64,000 nucleotides of DNA from Methylobacteriaceae bacterium (GCA_020638195.1 JACKJC010000004.1:496001-560000), one strand, 5' to 3'; positions 16,733 to 26,171 are shown, counted from the first letter of the stretch. The notes: generated from the sequence alone by a model not told the origin. Translations and numbers: made by a program.

Positions 16733-17764
16733 ATGTTCTCACTGCTCGACCGCCAGATCGCGCGCCATTGGCGGGAAAGGACTTTCTCGCGCAGCGTTTC
16801 GAATGGCGCAAAGGCCGCCCGAAAAGTCGCGGTCGTCGGCAATTGCCAGAGTTTCGGCTACGCCTTCGCGCTGAAACTTTTCGATCCCGCGCTCGTGGTC
16901 GACCGCTACCCGCTGGTCGCCCCGGGCCTGACCGACCTCAAGACGCTGCGCGCCGCGCTCGCCGACTACGACCTTGTCTTTTCCCAAGATTTCGGCCCGT
17001 TGATCCTGCGCGACAATGCGACGTCCGAAGCCCTGTTCGCCGATCTGCCCGGCGTGATCCAGCTACCGACCGTCAATTTCTACGGCTTCCACCCGGACAC
17101 CATCCATCTGCTCGATCCCACGAAGGGCAATCGGTTCATCCTGGGGCCTGCTGGCGTCTATCACTCCGCCTTCGCCCTGTTCGGCCATCTCGCTGGCTTT
17201 TCGATTGATCAGACCGAGGCCCTCTTCGCCCACGAGGCCTTCGACTTCGTCGGCTATCTCGACGTCTGGCCGAGCGCGGTCGACGAGGTCTTGCGCGTGG
17301 GCCAGTCGGTCGGCATGAAGCTCGACGGCGCCATCGCCCGCTGGGCGCGCGGTCGCGCCTTCATGTACACGCCGACCCATCCCCGCCCGCAGGTGCTGTT
17401 CGACGTCGCCCGCCTCGCCATGGACAAGGCCGGCCTGAAAGCGCAGCCCCTCGACACCGACGACTACGCGGTCGACGATCTCTCGCGCGATTACATCCTG
17501 CCGGTCTATCCACCGCTGGCCGAACATTATGGCCTGCGCGGCTCGACCGTCCTCAAGCTCGCCCATTACCGCTTCAGCAAGGGCGTCGGCGAGATGATGG
17601 CGCTGAAGGATTTCATCGCCCGTTCCTTCGCCCATTACGGCGAGCGCAAGCGCGAACAGCTGGTCCACGAACGCGTCGACCAATGGCTCGCCGACGCGGA
17701 GATCAAGCGCACGCTGGCTCTCCTGTCGGCGGAAGAGCTCAAGCGGCGGGCGCTGGCACGCTAG
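16733..17764 (+). CDS. WcbI-like putative polysaccharide acetyltransferase, first copy
   Basis: 343 residues. The core begins KVAVVGNCQSFGYAFALKL; GNCQS (36-40) followed by FYGFHPDTIHLLDP (116-129) resembles the WcbI family, named for a capsule biosynthesis protein that binds coenzyme A derivatives and is thought to acetylate sugar. The middle has GPAGVYHSAFALFGHLAG and a conserved FMYTPTHPRPQVLFDVARLA. No membrane segment or signal is seen. AAGGGAAG lies upstream of ATG 16733. The next gene is a paralogue, 64 bases downstream. The family call comes from motif recognition, without an alignment. Confidence 0.65.
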   Translation: MFSLLDRQIARHWRERTFSRSVSNGAKAARKVAVVGNCQSFGYAFALKLFDPALVVDRYPLVAPGLTDLKTLRAALADYDLVFSQDFGPLILRDNATSEALFADLPGVIQLPTVNFYGFHPDTIHLLDPTKGNRFILGPAGVYHSAFALFGHLAGFSIDQTEALFAHEAFDFVGYLDVWPSAVDEVLRVGQSVGMKLDGAIARWARGRAFMYTPTHPRPQVLFDVARLAMDKAGLKAQPLDTDDYAVDDLSRDYILPVYPPLAEHYGLRGSTVLKLAHYRFSKGVGEMMALKDFIARSFAHYGERKREQLVHERVDQWLADAEIKRTLALLSAEELKRRALAR

Positions 17765-17828
17765 ACGCTCCCTCGCGCCGCATCGGGAGCTTGTCACGCC
17801 GCGCCCAAGCCTTTACCCCTGCCGGCCG

Positions 17829-18842
17829 ATGCTGTCCGAAATCGATCATCAGCTGCTGCATGTCTGGGGCCGCCGGCTGCTCGGCCGGGAAAAGGGCGCC
17901 CCGCGCATCGCCGTCGTAGGCAATTGCCAGAGTTTTGGCATCGCCTATGGCATGAAGCTGCTGGTCCCGCAGGCCCACGTCGACCGCTTCACCATCGTCC
18001 GCAAGGGCGTGACGACGCTCGATATGCTGGGCAAGACGCTCTCGAACTACGACCATGTCTTCTCGCTCGAATTCCAGCCCGGATTCGTGCGGGGCGGCGG
18101 CTGGGAGGAGCTGAAGACGCTGCTGCCCAAAGTCGCGCCGATTCCCAGCATCGTCTTTTCCGGCTTTCACCCCGACACGATCTACGTGCTCGACCCGACC
18201 CGCAGCGGCTTCCCGATCGAGGGGCCGACCGGCCCCTATCACTCGGCGATCGCACTCTTCGCCTATCTCCGCGGCATGAGCGTCGAGCAGACCGTCTCCC
18301 TGTACGGCGCGCCCCTGTTCGAGGCGCTCGGTTATTTCGACGTCTGGGAGGATTCCGCGCGCGAATTCCTGGAGCTCGCCCGCGCGTCGGGGCTCGATCT
18401 GTCCGCCGAACTGATACGCTGGAGCCGTTCGGGCCCGTTCATGTATTCCATGAACCACCCCAAGGCCTTCGTCCTGTTCGACGTCGCCAAGGCCCTGCTG
18501 GCGAAGGCCGGCATGAAGACCGATCCCGTCGAGTTCGGGGATTTCGCGGTCGACGACATCGTGCGCGGCGTGGTGTTCCCGGTCTATCCCGAGATCGCCG
18601 AGCGATACGGCCATCGCGGCAGCTATCTGTTCAAGCGCTCCAACTACCGGCTTGCACGCTTCGTCGGCGAATTCGACGATTTACGCGGATTCGTCGAAGG
18701 CTCCTTCGCCGTCTATGCGAAACATGAGCGCGCGCAGCTCATGACGCCGCGTATGGTCGAATGGGAAGGCAATCCGGCCGTCGCGAAACTGTTCGCCTTT
18801 CACGCCGCCGACGCCATCACGAAGAAATACGCGCGAGCCTAG
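17829..18842 (+). CDS. WcbI-like putative polysaccharide acetyltransferase, second copy
   Basis: 337 residues, clearly homologous along its whole length to the gene before it. Shared blocks are IAVVGNCQSFG (27-37), SGFHPDTIYVLDPT (111-124), GPYHSAIALFAYL, GYFDVWEDS, FMYSMNHPKAFVLFDVAKA and the C-terminal YRLARFVGE. The likely catalytic Cys of GNCQ and the histidine of GFHPD are kept in both. It follows its paralogue by 64 bases on the same strand, so it is a tandem duplicate, now well diverged. The ribosome-binding site is weak. Confidence 0.65.
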   Translation: MLSEIDHQLLHVWGRRLLGREKGAPRIAVVGNCQSFGIAYGMKLLVPQAHVDRFTIVRKGVTTLDMLGKTLSNYDHVFSLEFQPGFVRGGGWEELKTLLPKVAPIPSIVFSGFHPDTIYVLDPTRSGFPIEGPTGPYHSAIALFAYLRGMSVEQTVSLYGAPLFEALGYFDVWEDSAREFLELARASGLDLSAELIRWSRSGPFMYSMNHPKAFVLFDVAKALLAKAGMKTDPVEFGDFAVDDIVRGVVFPVYPEIAERYGHRGSYLFKRSNYRLARFVGEFDDLRGFVEGSFAVYAKHERAQLMTPRMVEWEGNPAVAKLFAFHAADAITKKYARA

Positions 18843-19004
18843 CCCCGGCTGCCGGATATTTCTTGCGGTCATGCTCGCGCCTGATTGCACGCGATCGGCG
18901 CACGTCGCCTCGAGGGAAGGCGCCAAACCGAGATTTTTTCCTTGTTCCCCCGGGCCTGCGGTCGTAATCCGGGTCTATCCCCTTCCGTCCGGGTTCCGCA
19001 GGAA

Positions 19005-20351
19005 ATGGCCGTCTCCGCCAACCGATATGCGTCTCATCTCGCCGTGCGCTCTCGGATCGCGGCCAAACGCTGGTCGCGGCGCAGCGCGTTCCTGCTCGGC
19101 GGCGTGCTCGTCGGCGCGGTTGCGATCGGTATGGCCTATGCCGCCGACCTCGCGCAGGCGGGCTTTCTGCGCGCGATCGAACGCCTTCCATGGATCGGCT
19201 TCGTCATCACGCCGCTCGGCTTCGGCGTCGCCACGATTCTCGCCCGCAACGTCTTCCCGAATTCGCAGGGCAGCGGCATTCCCCAGGCCATCGCCGCGCT
19301 GCATATCGAGGATCAGGACAAGCGCGCGCCGCTCGTTTCCCTGCGGGTCGGCATCGGCAAGATCATTGTCATGACGCTCGGCCTGCTCTGCGGCGCCTCG
19401 ACCGGCCGCGAAGGCCCGACCGTGCAGGTCGGCGCGGCGATCATGTTCGCCATCGGCCGGTTTTCGCCGTATCGGCAGGGCGGCTTCCTGCTCGCCGGCG
19501 CGGCGGCAGGCGTCGCGGCGGCCTTCAACACGCCGCTCGCCGGCATCGTCTTCGGCATCGAGGAAATGAGCCGTTCCTTCGAGGCGCGCACGAGCGGCCT
19601 GATCATTGGCGCCGTGATCGCCGCGGGCCTCACCTCGCTCGCCGTCGTCGGCGACTATTCCTACTTCGGCACGGCGATCGCCACGCTGCCGCTCGGCAAG
19701 GCGTGGATCGCGGTTCTCGTTTGCGCGGTCGTCGGCGGTCTGGCCGGCGGCCTGTTCATTCGAATCGTCACGCTGTTCGCACGCGGCATTCCCGGCGCGC
19801 TCGGCAGGGCGATCAACAACTATCCGGTCGCCTTCGCCATGCTCTGCGGGCTCGGCGTCGCGATCTGCGGCCTCAACGGCGATCATTCGATCTACGGCAC
19901 CGGCTACGAACAGGCGCGCGCCATCGTCCACGGCGAGAAGGCGCTCGACTACTGGTTCGGACCGCTGAAATTTCTGGCGACGACCTTCTCCGCCATCAGC
20001 GGCATACCAGGCGGCATATTCTCGCCATCGCTCTCGGTCGGCGCGGGCATCGCCAGTGCGCTGAGCGTCGTGTTCAACAATGTGCCGCTCGGCTCGCTCG
20101 CCCTGATCGGCATGGTGTCCTATCTCGCCGGCGTCGTGCAGGCGCCCATCACCTCTTTCGTCATCGTGTCCGAGATGACCAACGACCACGCCATGGTCAT
20201 TCCGCTGATGGCCGCGGCGCTGATCGCCAACGCCGCCTCGAAGTTTCTCGCGCGCGAGGGGCTCTATCACGCTCTGGCGCGCAACTATCTCCCGTCGCAC
20301 GCGGCGCGTCATGGAGCCTCCGGGAAGAAAGCGGCTCCGGTCGAGACCTGA
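19005..20351 (+). CDS. ClC family chloride channel/transporter
   Basis: 448 residues, about ten membrane helices. The three ClC selectivity motifs are present: GSGIP (89-93), GREGP (134-138) and GIFSPSLSVGA (about 335-345). Glu136 in GREGP is the gating glutamate, so gating and proton coupling are plausible. There are no C-terminal CBS domains, so it is the short bacterial type. It moves chloride or a similar anion across the inner membrane. The start is uncertain: ATG 19005 sits just after CAGGAA, rather close, and the frame stays open upstream to 18885, though without ClC-like sequence. Confidence 0.9.
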   Translation: MAVSANRYASHLAVRSRIAAKRWSRRSAFLLGGVLVGAVAIGMAYAADLAQAGFLRAIERLPWIGFVITPLGFGVATILARNVFPNSQGSGIPQAIAALHIEDQDKRAPLVSLRVGIGKIIVMTLGLLCGASTGREGPTVQVGAAIMFAIGRFSPYRQGGFLLAGAAAGVAAAFNTPLAGIVFGIEEMSRSFEARTSGLIIGAVIAAGLTSLAVVGDYSYFGTAIATLPLGKAWIAVLVCAVVGGLAGGLFIRIVTLFARGIPGALGRAINNYPVAFAMLCGLGVAICGLNGDHSIYGTGYEQARAIVHGEKALDYWFGPLKFLATTFSAISGIPGGIFSPSLSVGAGIASALSVVFNNVPLGSLALIGMVSYLAGVVQAPITSFVIVSEMTNDHAMVIPLMAAALIANAASKFLAREGLYHALARNYLPSHAARHGASGKKAAPVET

Positions 20352-20373
20352 ATTCGCTACCGGACAGCAGGGC

Positions 20374-20622
20374 TCAGCGGACACCGCCCGTCGCCGGTGA
20401 CGTACAACGGCCGTCAGCGCGCTTGAACTCCGGTGGATCGCATGGCGAGAGATCCCGCTCGCAGGATTTGACGCAATAGAAGCCGCGTGTCGGCGTCGTA
20501 TAGGCCTCGTATGGCGGCGGCGCGTCGTAGATCCGATATCGCGGATGATATTGCGCGGAAGCGCCCGGCGCTGCAAGGACGGTCGCGGTTGCGGCCATTA
20601 CGGCCAGCGAGACAAAACGCAT
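20374..20622 (-). CDS. Small secreted cysteine-containing protein, function unknown
   Basis: 82 residues. Residues 1-23 are a signal peptide (MRFVSLAVMAATATVLAAPG ending ASAQ). The mature part is Tyr/Pro-rich (YHPRYRIYDAPPPYEAY) and has four cysteines (YCVKSCERDLSPCDPPE, and a last one in DGRCTSP), which could form two disulphides in the periplasm. GGGAGAG precedes the ATG. It lies between the convergent ClC gene and the autotransporter gene, on the latter's strand. I recognise no family. Confidence 0.65.
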   Translation of the reverse strand: MRFVSLAVMAATATVLAAPGASAQYHPRYRIYDAPPPYEAYTTPTRGFYCVKSCERDLSPCDPPEFKRADGRCTSPATGGVR

Positions 20623-20696
20623 CGTCGCTCTCCCTTGTCATCGAGAAAGAGCAACGATGCTCCGGCCTTCGAGTTCCCGTGTCAGGCGTATTCGGC

Positions 20697-23600
20697 CTAC
20701 CACGCCACCTTCATGCCGCCCCTGCCGGAATAGACCGGGTTCTTCGTCCCGAACTCGCCTTCGAAAGTCGCGAAGATCGCGACCTGCTGCGTGATGGCGA
20801 GATTGACGCCGCCCTTCACCTGCGCCGCATCGCGCGCGGGCCTGGCGCCGATGATGACGAAGCTTGCGCCCGGCAAGGCGTTGAGCGTCGCCGTCTGCGT
20901 GCGGTTGGTCGACCATTCGTGACGCCAGGCGAGCGAGACCCACGGCGTGAGGATCGCGCCGCCGAGATCGAGCCGCGCTTCCGCCTTCAGGCCGATGAAC
21001 GTCGGCGTCGAGGCTATCCCCTGCCCGTTGAAGGAGAGCGCGAACATGCCGACGCCGCCGGCCGCCTGTTCGATGAAGGGCTTGGTATGGAGATGCGCTA
21101 TCTCGATCGCCGTGAACGGCGTCACCGCGAAATTCTCCGAGGCGATGCGACGACCGATCTCGAGGCGCGTACGAATTTCCTCGCTGGAGAAGCTGCCGGT
21201 CTCCTGCTCGCCGGCCACCGCGCCGATCGCGCCGACCGAGCGCGTCGTCTTGTTGGCGAAATTGGAATAGGCCACGCTCGCCGTTCCGTAGAATCCCTTC
21301 ACGCGGAAACCGGTATAGGCGCCGACGTGGATACCGGACGCCGAGCCCTGCGCATTGCCCGCGTTGAAAGCGCTCGACGAGCCGCCGAGGGCGATGCCGA
21401 ACAGCATGTTCGATCCCATCTGGTAGTCGACGCCGAGCGCGCCGCCATACGAGGAGAGTTTCTGATCGGCCGAACCGGCGACCGCGTCGCCGCGCAGGTT
21501 GGAGCGTCCGCCGAAGCCCGAGCCCCAAACGCGCCAGCGCTGGAGGCCGTCGTCGCGGCGGACCGGCGGCGGCGCGTAGTTCTGGCGCGACACAGGCCAT
21601 TTATTTCCTTCCACGCGGGTCGGCGCGTAGGCGAAGGGCTCGATACGACGCGCGATCCGGTCGCGCGGCTGCGAATCGCGCCACAGCGACTGCTGGTCGT
21701 CGAGCACGGAGGTGAACAGGTGACCGGTTTGCAGCGCGGCATTCGCGGCGCCGGTGACGACGCCGTCGCCCGAGAGCTGCGTGAGCGCGCCAGCGATCGA
21801 GGAATCGGCGCTCTGGTTGAGCGCGAGCATCAGCTGTCCGCCCAGGCCTGAGCCGAGCCGTGCTGTCGACCAATAGATGGCGTTGGCGACCGACCATTGA
21901 TTGCGGGTGAGCGCATAGGAGCGGAAGTCGCGCAGCAGAACCGTCATATAGACGTTGTTCTCATCGTAGGTCAGCAGGCCCGTGAATTTCGACATGTCCG
22001 AGATCACGCCATCGAACTGGCCCGTGACCCCGCCCAGCGCCTGCATGAGGATGTAACGCGACCCACGCGTGTAATTGACATCCTGGTCCGACGTGATGTT
22101 GACTAGGCCGCCCGTGATCGTCGCCTTGCCTTCGATGAGAATGACGTCGTTGCTCGTCGCGGTGATGCGCGCATTGTAGTAGGAGCCGGGTCCGAAGCTT
22201 GCGTCGCCTGTCACCGTCAGGACGCCAGTCCCCGCGCCCGCGGCCCCCAGGCTGAGCGCGCCTGTATTGTTCAGATTCTGGATGTAGGAGCCGCCGGCGT
22301 TGTTCCACGTCCCTGAATTGTTGACGGTGGCGATACCGTTGCTGACGATCGCGCCATCGATGATACCGGTATTCTTGATGAGCGCGTCGCCGCTCGCGAC
22401 GCCGATCGCAACCTGGCCTGCATCGACCTTGATCGTCCCGGAATTGTTGAGCGTCGCGGAACCGTCGTTGACGTCAATCAACACGCCGACGCCCGAACCA
22501 CTCGCCGTTATCGTCCCGGAATTGTTGATCGTCGCGGCGCCGGTCTGCGACTGCACGAATATGCCGGCGGTCCCGCCGGAAACGAATTTGCCCGCGTCGA
22601 GATCGATCTGGATCGAACCGCTCTTGGTCGCCGCCGCGACGCCGTAGGACGTATCGGAACCGAATTCGTTGGTGCTCGATATGTCGCCGTGAATCTGGAT
22701 CTTGACCGAGCCCGTTCCGGTCGCGGTTGCGATCACGCCGCTATGCGTCGCCTTTATGCCGCCCGAACCGATGTTGAGGGTGTTCCAGCCGTCTTCCGTG
22801 GAGGTCACGACGCCGTCGTAAGCGCTGATCTGCCCTTTTGTCGTGACGGTGACAGCGCCTTTGCCGGTGGCGTTGGCGACGATGCCGGCGCCGCCGCCCG
22901 TCACCTTGCCCACGGTATTGATCGTGATGTCGCCGGCCGACTGTGCGAAAACGCCGACGGAGCCCATGACCTCGCCGCCGAGGTTCATCGAAATATTGCC
23001 GGTGTTGCTTTCTGCGCGAACCCCCACGGCGCCGCCCAATACGGACCCGGACGTCGTGATCGCGATGGCGCCCGAATTCGAGGAAGACAGCAAGGCGTAG
23101 TTGCCCGTGATATCCGCTTGCGCCTTGATGTTGGTCGCCCCGTCGACGGCGCTGGTGCGCACGCCGCCGTAACCCGAAACTTTCGCGTTGAGATCGAGAT
23201 TGATCGAACCGGCGCCCGTTGTCGCGGCGTCGAGACCCGCTCCGTAGCGCCCGGCGGTCAGCGTGCCGCCCGCCCCCGTCTTGATGTTGATATTTCCGTT
23301 GGTCGTGCGCGCGCTGAGCGCCGTACTGGAATCGGACGAGATGGCGCCGTTGATTCCCGAACCGCTCGGCGAGGTCGTGTCGATATTTCCGTTCGTTGTC
23401 GAAAGCTCGACGCCGCCTTCGATATAGCCCGTGGATTTCACGCTCGACGAGGCGTCCATCGAAAAGCCGATATTGCCCCCGACGGTCGGCGCCACCTTGA
23501 TCTGGCCCGTCGCGTTCGAACCCGTCAGGGCGACCGTGCGCGCGTCGCTGAAGCTGGTCGCGCCGATCCCGCCGGTGCAGAGATAGTCGCGCGGACCGCC

Positions 23601-23717
23601 ATTGCCGGGCGCGCAACCCGCTTGAGCCGGGCTTGCGGCAAGAAGGGCGGCGACGCTCGCGGCCGTCAGGAGCGGCAGGCGTACGTTTCGATCGGCGTGG
23701 CTGGACGTCGTAATCAT
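20697..23717 (-). CDS. Autotransporter outer-membrane beta-barrel protein (type Va)
   Basis: 1006 residues. Residues 1-33 are the signal peptide. About 40-560 is a Gly/Ser/Thr/Asn-rich passenger with repeating strands such as TTNGNINI, NTGNISMNL, NNSGTI, typical of a beta helix. A junction region (about 570-660, FGPGSYYNARI...GQFDGVI) leads to a translocation barrel from about 725 to the end, finishing in a C-terminal Trp (GMKVAW) suited to BAM recognition. The passenger should be exposed on the cell surface; its role (adhesin or other) cannot be told. The start ATG 23717 has no good ribosome-binding site. Confidence 0.92.
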   Translation of the reverse strand: MITTSSHADRNVRLPLLTAASVAALLAASPAQAGCAPGNGGPRDYLCTGGIGATSFSDARTVALTGSNATGQIKVAPTVGGNIGFSMDASSSVKSTGYIEGGVELSTTNGNIDTTSPSGSGINGAISSDSSTALSARTTNGNINIKTGAGGTLTAGRYGAGLDAATTGAGSINLDLNAKVSGYGGVRTSAVDGATNIKAQADITGNYALLSSSNSGAIAITTSGSVLGGAVGVRAESNTGNISMNLGGEVMGSVGVFAQSAGDITINTVGKVTGGGAGIVANATGKGAVTVTTKGQISAYDGVVTSTEDGWNTLNIGSGGIKATHSGVIATATGTGSVKIQIHGDISSTNEFGSDTSYGVAAATKSGSIQIDLDAGKFVSGGTAGIFVQSQTGAATINNSGTITASGSGVGVLIDVNDGSATLNNSGTIKVDAGQVAIGVASGDALIKNTGIIDGAIVSNGIATVNNSGTWNNAGGSYIQNLNNTGALSLGAAGAGTGVLTVTGDASFGPGSYYNARITATSNDVILIEGKATITGGLVNITSDQDVNYTRGSRYILMQALGGVTGQFDGVISDMSKFTGLLTYDENNVYMTVLLRDFRSYALTRNQWSVANAIYWSTARLGSGLGGQLMLALNQSADSSIAGALTQLSGDGVVTGAANAALQTGHLFTSVLDDQQSLWRDSQPRDRIARRIEPFAYAPTRVEGNKWPVSRQNYAPPPVRRDDGLQRWRVWGSGFGGRSNLRGDAVAGSADQKLSSYGGALGVDYQMGSNMLFGIALGGSSSAFNAGNAQGSASGIHVGAYTGFRVKGFYGTASVAYSNFANKTTRSVGAIGAVAGEQETGSFSSEEIRTRLEIGRRIASENFAVTPFTAIEIAHLHTKPFIEQAAGGVGMFALSFNGQGIASTPTFIGLKAEARLDLGGAILTPWVSLAWRHEWSTNRTQTATLNALPGASFVIIGARPARDAAQVKGGVNLAITQQVAIFATFEGEFGTKNPVYSGRGGMKVAW

Positions 23718-24086
23718 GCCGCAACGGTAGGGGGCGAGACCCTAAACCCGCGTAAGAAATCGTGTTTAATGAAAATCTTGACCTTGCGGCGGTCTTGCCC
23801 CGCCGCAAGGCCCCCGCCGCCGCAATCGTGTACAGATGATGCCGCGAAAGCGTTGTGATTTGTCGAGAATGAGGCGTTGAGGCTATTTTTCGCCACGAAT
23901 TGGCGGTATCGCCGCTTTGAACCAGACGTCTTGCGGCGCAACGCGTTACCGGAAGTTAACGCTTTTCGGCAAGATTGCGTTGACCAAGTTTGCTTCTCGC
24001 CGCATCACGGCGCGGGCGGCGTCGGCATTGGACGAGGTTATCGCGCAGGGCGCGAGCCGGGGCCGCGGGGCAGGACGGGAGGCGAA
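23718..24086. other. Divergent promoter region, autotransporter gene and DUF882 gene
   Basis: 369 bases without a convincing gene. It must contain both promoters. Small inverted repeats are visible (AATTGGCGGTATCGCCGC around 23895-23915; GCCGCATCACGGCG near 24000), but I see no recognisable operator. The open frame from 23877 continues into the downstream gene but lacks any family sequence before the signal peptide, so I treat it as non-coding. Confidence 0.5.
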
Positions 24087-25715
24087 TTGCCGGTATCGAC
24101 GAAAATGCGAGGCTTGCGCTCCGCCTGGATCGCCGGATCGGCTATCATGGCCGCGACGGTGAGCCTGTTTTCGACCGGCACCCAGACGGCGGTCGCCAAT
24201 GGCGATACTCGCACGATCTATCTCTATCACGCGCACAACAAGGACTCGATCGCGGCCACCTACCTCGTCAATGGCCGCTATGATTCCAACGTGCTCAAGC
24301 AGCTGAACTGGTTCCTGCGCGACTGGCGCAACGACGAGACGACCACCATGGACCCGCGCCTGTTCGACGTGGTCTGGCAGGTCTATCGCGAGGCCGGCGC
24401 CGGCTCGAACCCGATCACGGTCCTGTCGGCCTACCGCTCGCCGACCACGAACGCGGCGCTTCGCCGCCGCTCGCGCGCCGTCGCCAAGCACTCGCAGCAC
24501 ATGCTCGGCAAGGCCATGGACACGACCATGCCGGGCCTCAACATGCGCGAGATCCGCGAGGTCGGCATGAAGCTGCAGCATGGCGGCGTCGGCTGGTATC
24601 CGCGCTCGCCCTTCGTGCATCTCGACGTCGGCTCCGTCCGTTCCTGGCCGCGCATGAGCTACGACCAGCTCGTGCGCCTGTTCCCGGACGGCAAGACGGT
24701 CCACCTGCCCTCCAACAACCAGCCGCTCGCCCGTTACGAGGAGGCGCGCGCCGAGCTCGAGGCGCAGGGCAACATCCACGTGCCGCCGTCGACGACGTCC
24801 AAGAGCTTCTTCGCCTTCCTGTTTGGCGGCGGCGAGGACGACGACGAGGGCGGCGCCTCGCGCGGCGGGCGCGGTTCGCGCCTCGCCACCCGCGCCTCGC
24901 GTGGCCGCACGGAAGTCGCCGCCTATGCGCCGAGCCCGGGCATCGGCGACGACGGGTCGCGCAGCTTCTTCCTTCAGGAGGCGAACCGCGCCCAGCCCGC
25001 GCCGGTCGCCCGCGCCCAGCGCGACCTGCCGCGCGGCGAGACCTACATGTCGCCGGGGCCTGCCGCGCAACCGCAGCCGACCCAGCAGGCGCAGGTCCCG
25101 CAACCCCAGCAGCAGCCGGCCGCAACCCCGCCGCCGGAGCCGAAGGTCCAGACAGCAGCGCTGACGCCGCAGCCGGCCGCCAAGCCGCAGCCGCTGGACG
25201 AAGACGAGACCAAGCCGCCCGCAGGCGCGCTCGCAGCGCTGGCGCCGCTGCCGCCACGCCGGCCGACCGACCTGCCGACAAATCTGCCGGAAGTACTGGC
25301 CTTCGCGCCGCTGCCGCCCGTTCGGCCTGCCGAATTCGCGCGCGTGGCGGCCTACAACGCGCCGCTCCTTCGCGGCCTCGCCGCGCCGAAGGCGGCAGAC
25401 CGCACGGCCGCCATTCCGCCGCTGCCGCCGCGCCGGGAGGCCGTCGCCCCCGCCCGTCTCGATCGCTCGAATTTCGGCGCCATGTCCGCCGCCCGGCCGA
25501 CGTCGCGCGTCACCACGCAGACGGTTCTCGGCGCCGCGATCGTCGCCCCGCGCGCCGCCGCCCGCGCCCGCCAGTCCGGAATGGAAGCGGTCGGCGCTCC
25601 CGGCCGGTTCGGAATTCGGCCGGCCGCGCCTCCGACCGACCGCTTCGCGGCGCCGCTCGGCCGCCAGCGCGCCGCCCTGACCGCGGCGCCACGCCGCGAC
25701 AGGGACGACGACTGA
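24087..25715 (+). CDS. DUF882 (M15-like peptidase fold) protein with long proline-rich tail
   Basis: About 542 residues. After a signal peptide (MRGLRSAWIAGSAIMAATVS...AVANG), residues about 40-205 are the DUF882/YcbK domain: TIYLYHAHNKDS, LNWFLRDWR, VLSAYRSPTTN, HMLGKAMD and FVHLDVGSVRSW. The His, Asp and His of the last two match the zinc site of LAS-type murein peptidases. The remaining 330 residues are disordered, rich in Ala, Pro, Gln and Arg, with acidic GEDDDEGG and repeated PLPPRRP units. I prefer a TTG start at 24087, with GGGAGG at 24077-24082. ATG 24105 is the alternative and gives the same mature protein. Periplasmic cell-wall work is inferred. Confidence 0.85.
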   Translation: MPVSTKMRGLRSAWIAGSAIMAATVSLFSTGTQTAVANGDTRTIYLYHAHNKDSIAATYLVNGRYDSNVLKQLNWFLRDWRNDETTTMDPRLFDVVWQVYREAGAGSNPITVLSAYRSPTTNAALRRRSRAVAKHSQHMLGKAMDTTMPGLNMREIREVGMKLQHGGVGWYPRSPFVHLDVGSVRSWPRMSYDQLVRLFPDGKTVHLPSNNQPLARYEEARAELEAQGNIHVPPSTTSKSFFAFLFGGGEDDDEGGASRGGRGSRLATRASRGRTEVAAYAPSPGIGDDGSRSFFLQEANRAQPAPVARAQRDLPRGETYMSPGPAAQPQPTQQAQVPQPQQQPAATPPPEPKVQTAALTPQPAAKPQPLDEDETKPPAGALAALAPLPPRRPTDLPTNLPEVLAFAPLPPVRPAEFARVAAYNAPLLRGLAAPKAADRTAAIPPLPPRREAVAPARLDRSNFGAMSAARPTSRVTTQTVLGAAIVAPRAAARARQSGMEAVGAPGRFGIRPAAPPTDRFAAPLGRQRAALTAAPRRDRDDD

Positions 25716-25728
25716 TCGTCGTAAATTT

Positions 25729-26169
25729 CTAGACCGGCTCGACCTTGAGCACCGCGCCTTGCGCGGCGACCCCGGTCACACGAACGCGACTGCCGGCCGG
25801 CGCATCGGCGCCGGTGACGCGCCACACCGTATCGAGCACCTTGGCTTTGCCCTCGCCGGACACGATCGGCTCGATCAGCGTGAATTCGCGTCCCACCAGC
25901 GCCGCCGCCCGACTGTTGAGCCCAGTCTCGCCGCCCGTTGTCAGACCGCCATAAACCTTGCGGCCGACCAGCGAGAAGGCGACCGCGAGCGCGGCGAAGA
26001 TCAGCAGGCTCCATTCGAAGGGAATGGCGACGAGCAATTCGATCAGCCCGAGCGTGATCGCCGCAAACCCGATCCACAGGAGGAAAGCGCCGGGGATGAA
26101 GATTTCGGCCCCGCACAGGGCGAGGCCGAACACCATCCACGCGAAGGGCGCATAGAAGACCACGGGCAT
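25729..26169 (-). CDS. NfeD family membrane protein
   Basis: 146 residues: three to four membrane helices in the first 75 residues (FAWMVFGLALCGAEIFIPGAF, IGFAAITLGLIELLV, WSLLIFAALAVAFSLVG), then a small soluble OB-fold domain (VGREFTLIEPIVSGEGKAKV, WRVTGADAPAGSRVRVTGV). This is the short NfeD form, the usual partner of stomatin/SPFH proteins. It starts two bases after the stop of the SPFH gene, so the two are translationally linked. It probably scaffolds the SPFH complex in the inner membrane. Confidence 0.88.
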   Translation of the reverse strand: MPVVFYAPFAWMVFGLALCGAEIFIPGAFLLWIGFAAITLGLIELLVAIPFEWSLLIFAALAVAFSLVGRKVYGGLTTGGETGLNSRAAALVGREFTLIEPIVSGEGKAKVLDTVWRVTGADAPAGSRVRVTGVAAQGAVLKVEPV

Positions 26170-26171
26170 GA

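Noticed and set aside
20697..23717. A CRISPR-like or tandem DNA repeat inside the autotransporter
   Set aside because: The repetition is at the level of beta-helix amino-acid patterns; the DNA units are not identical or regularly spaced.
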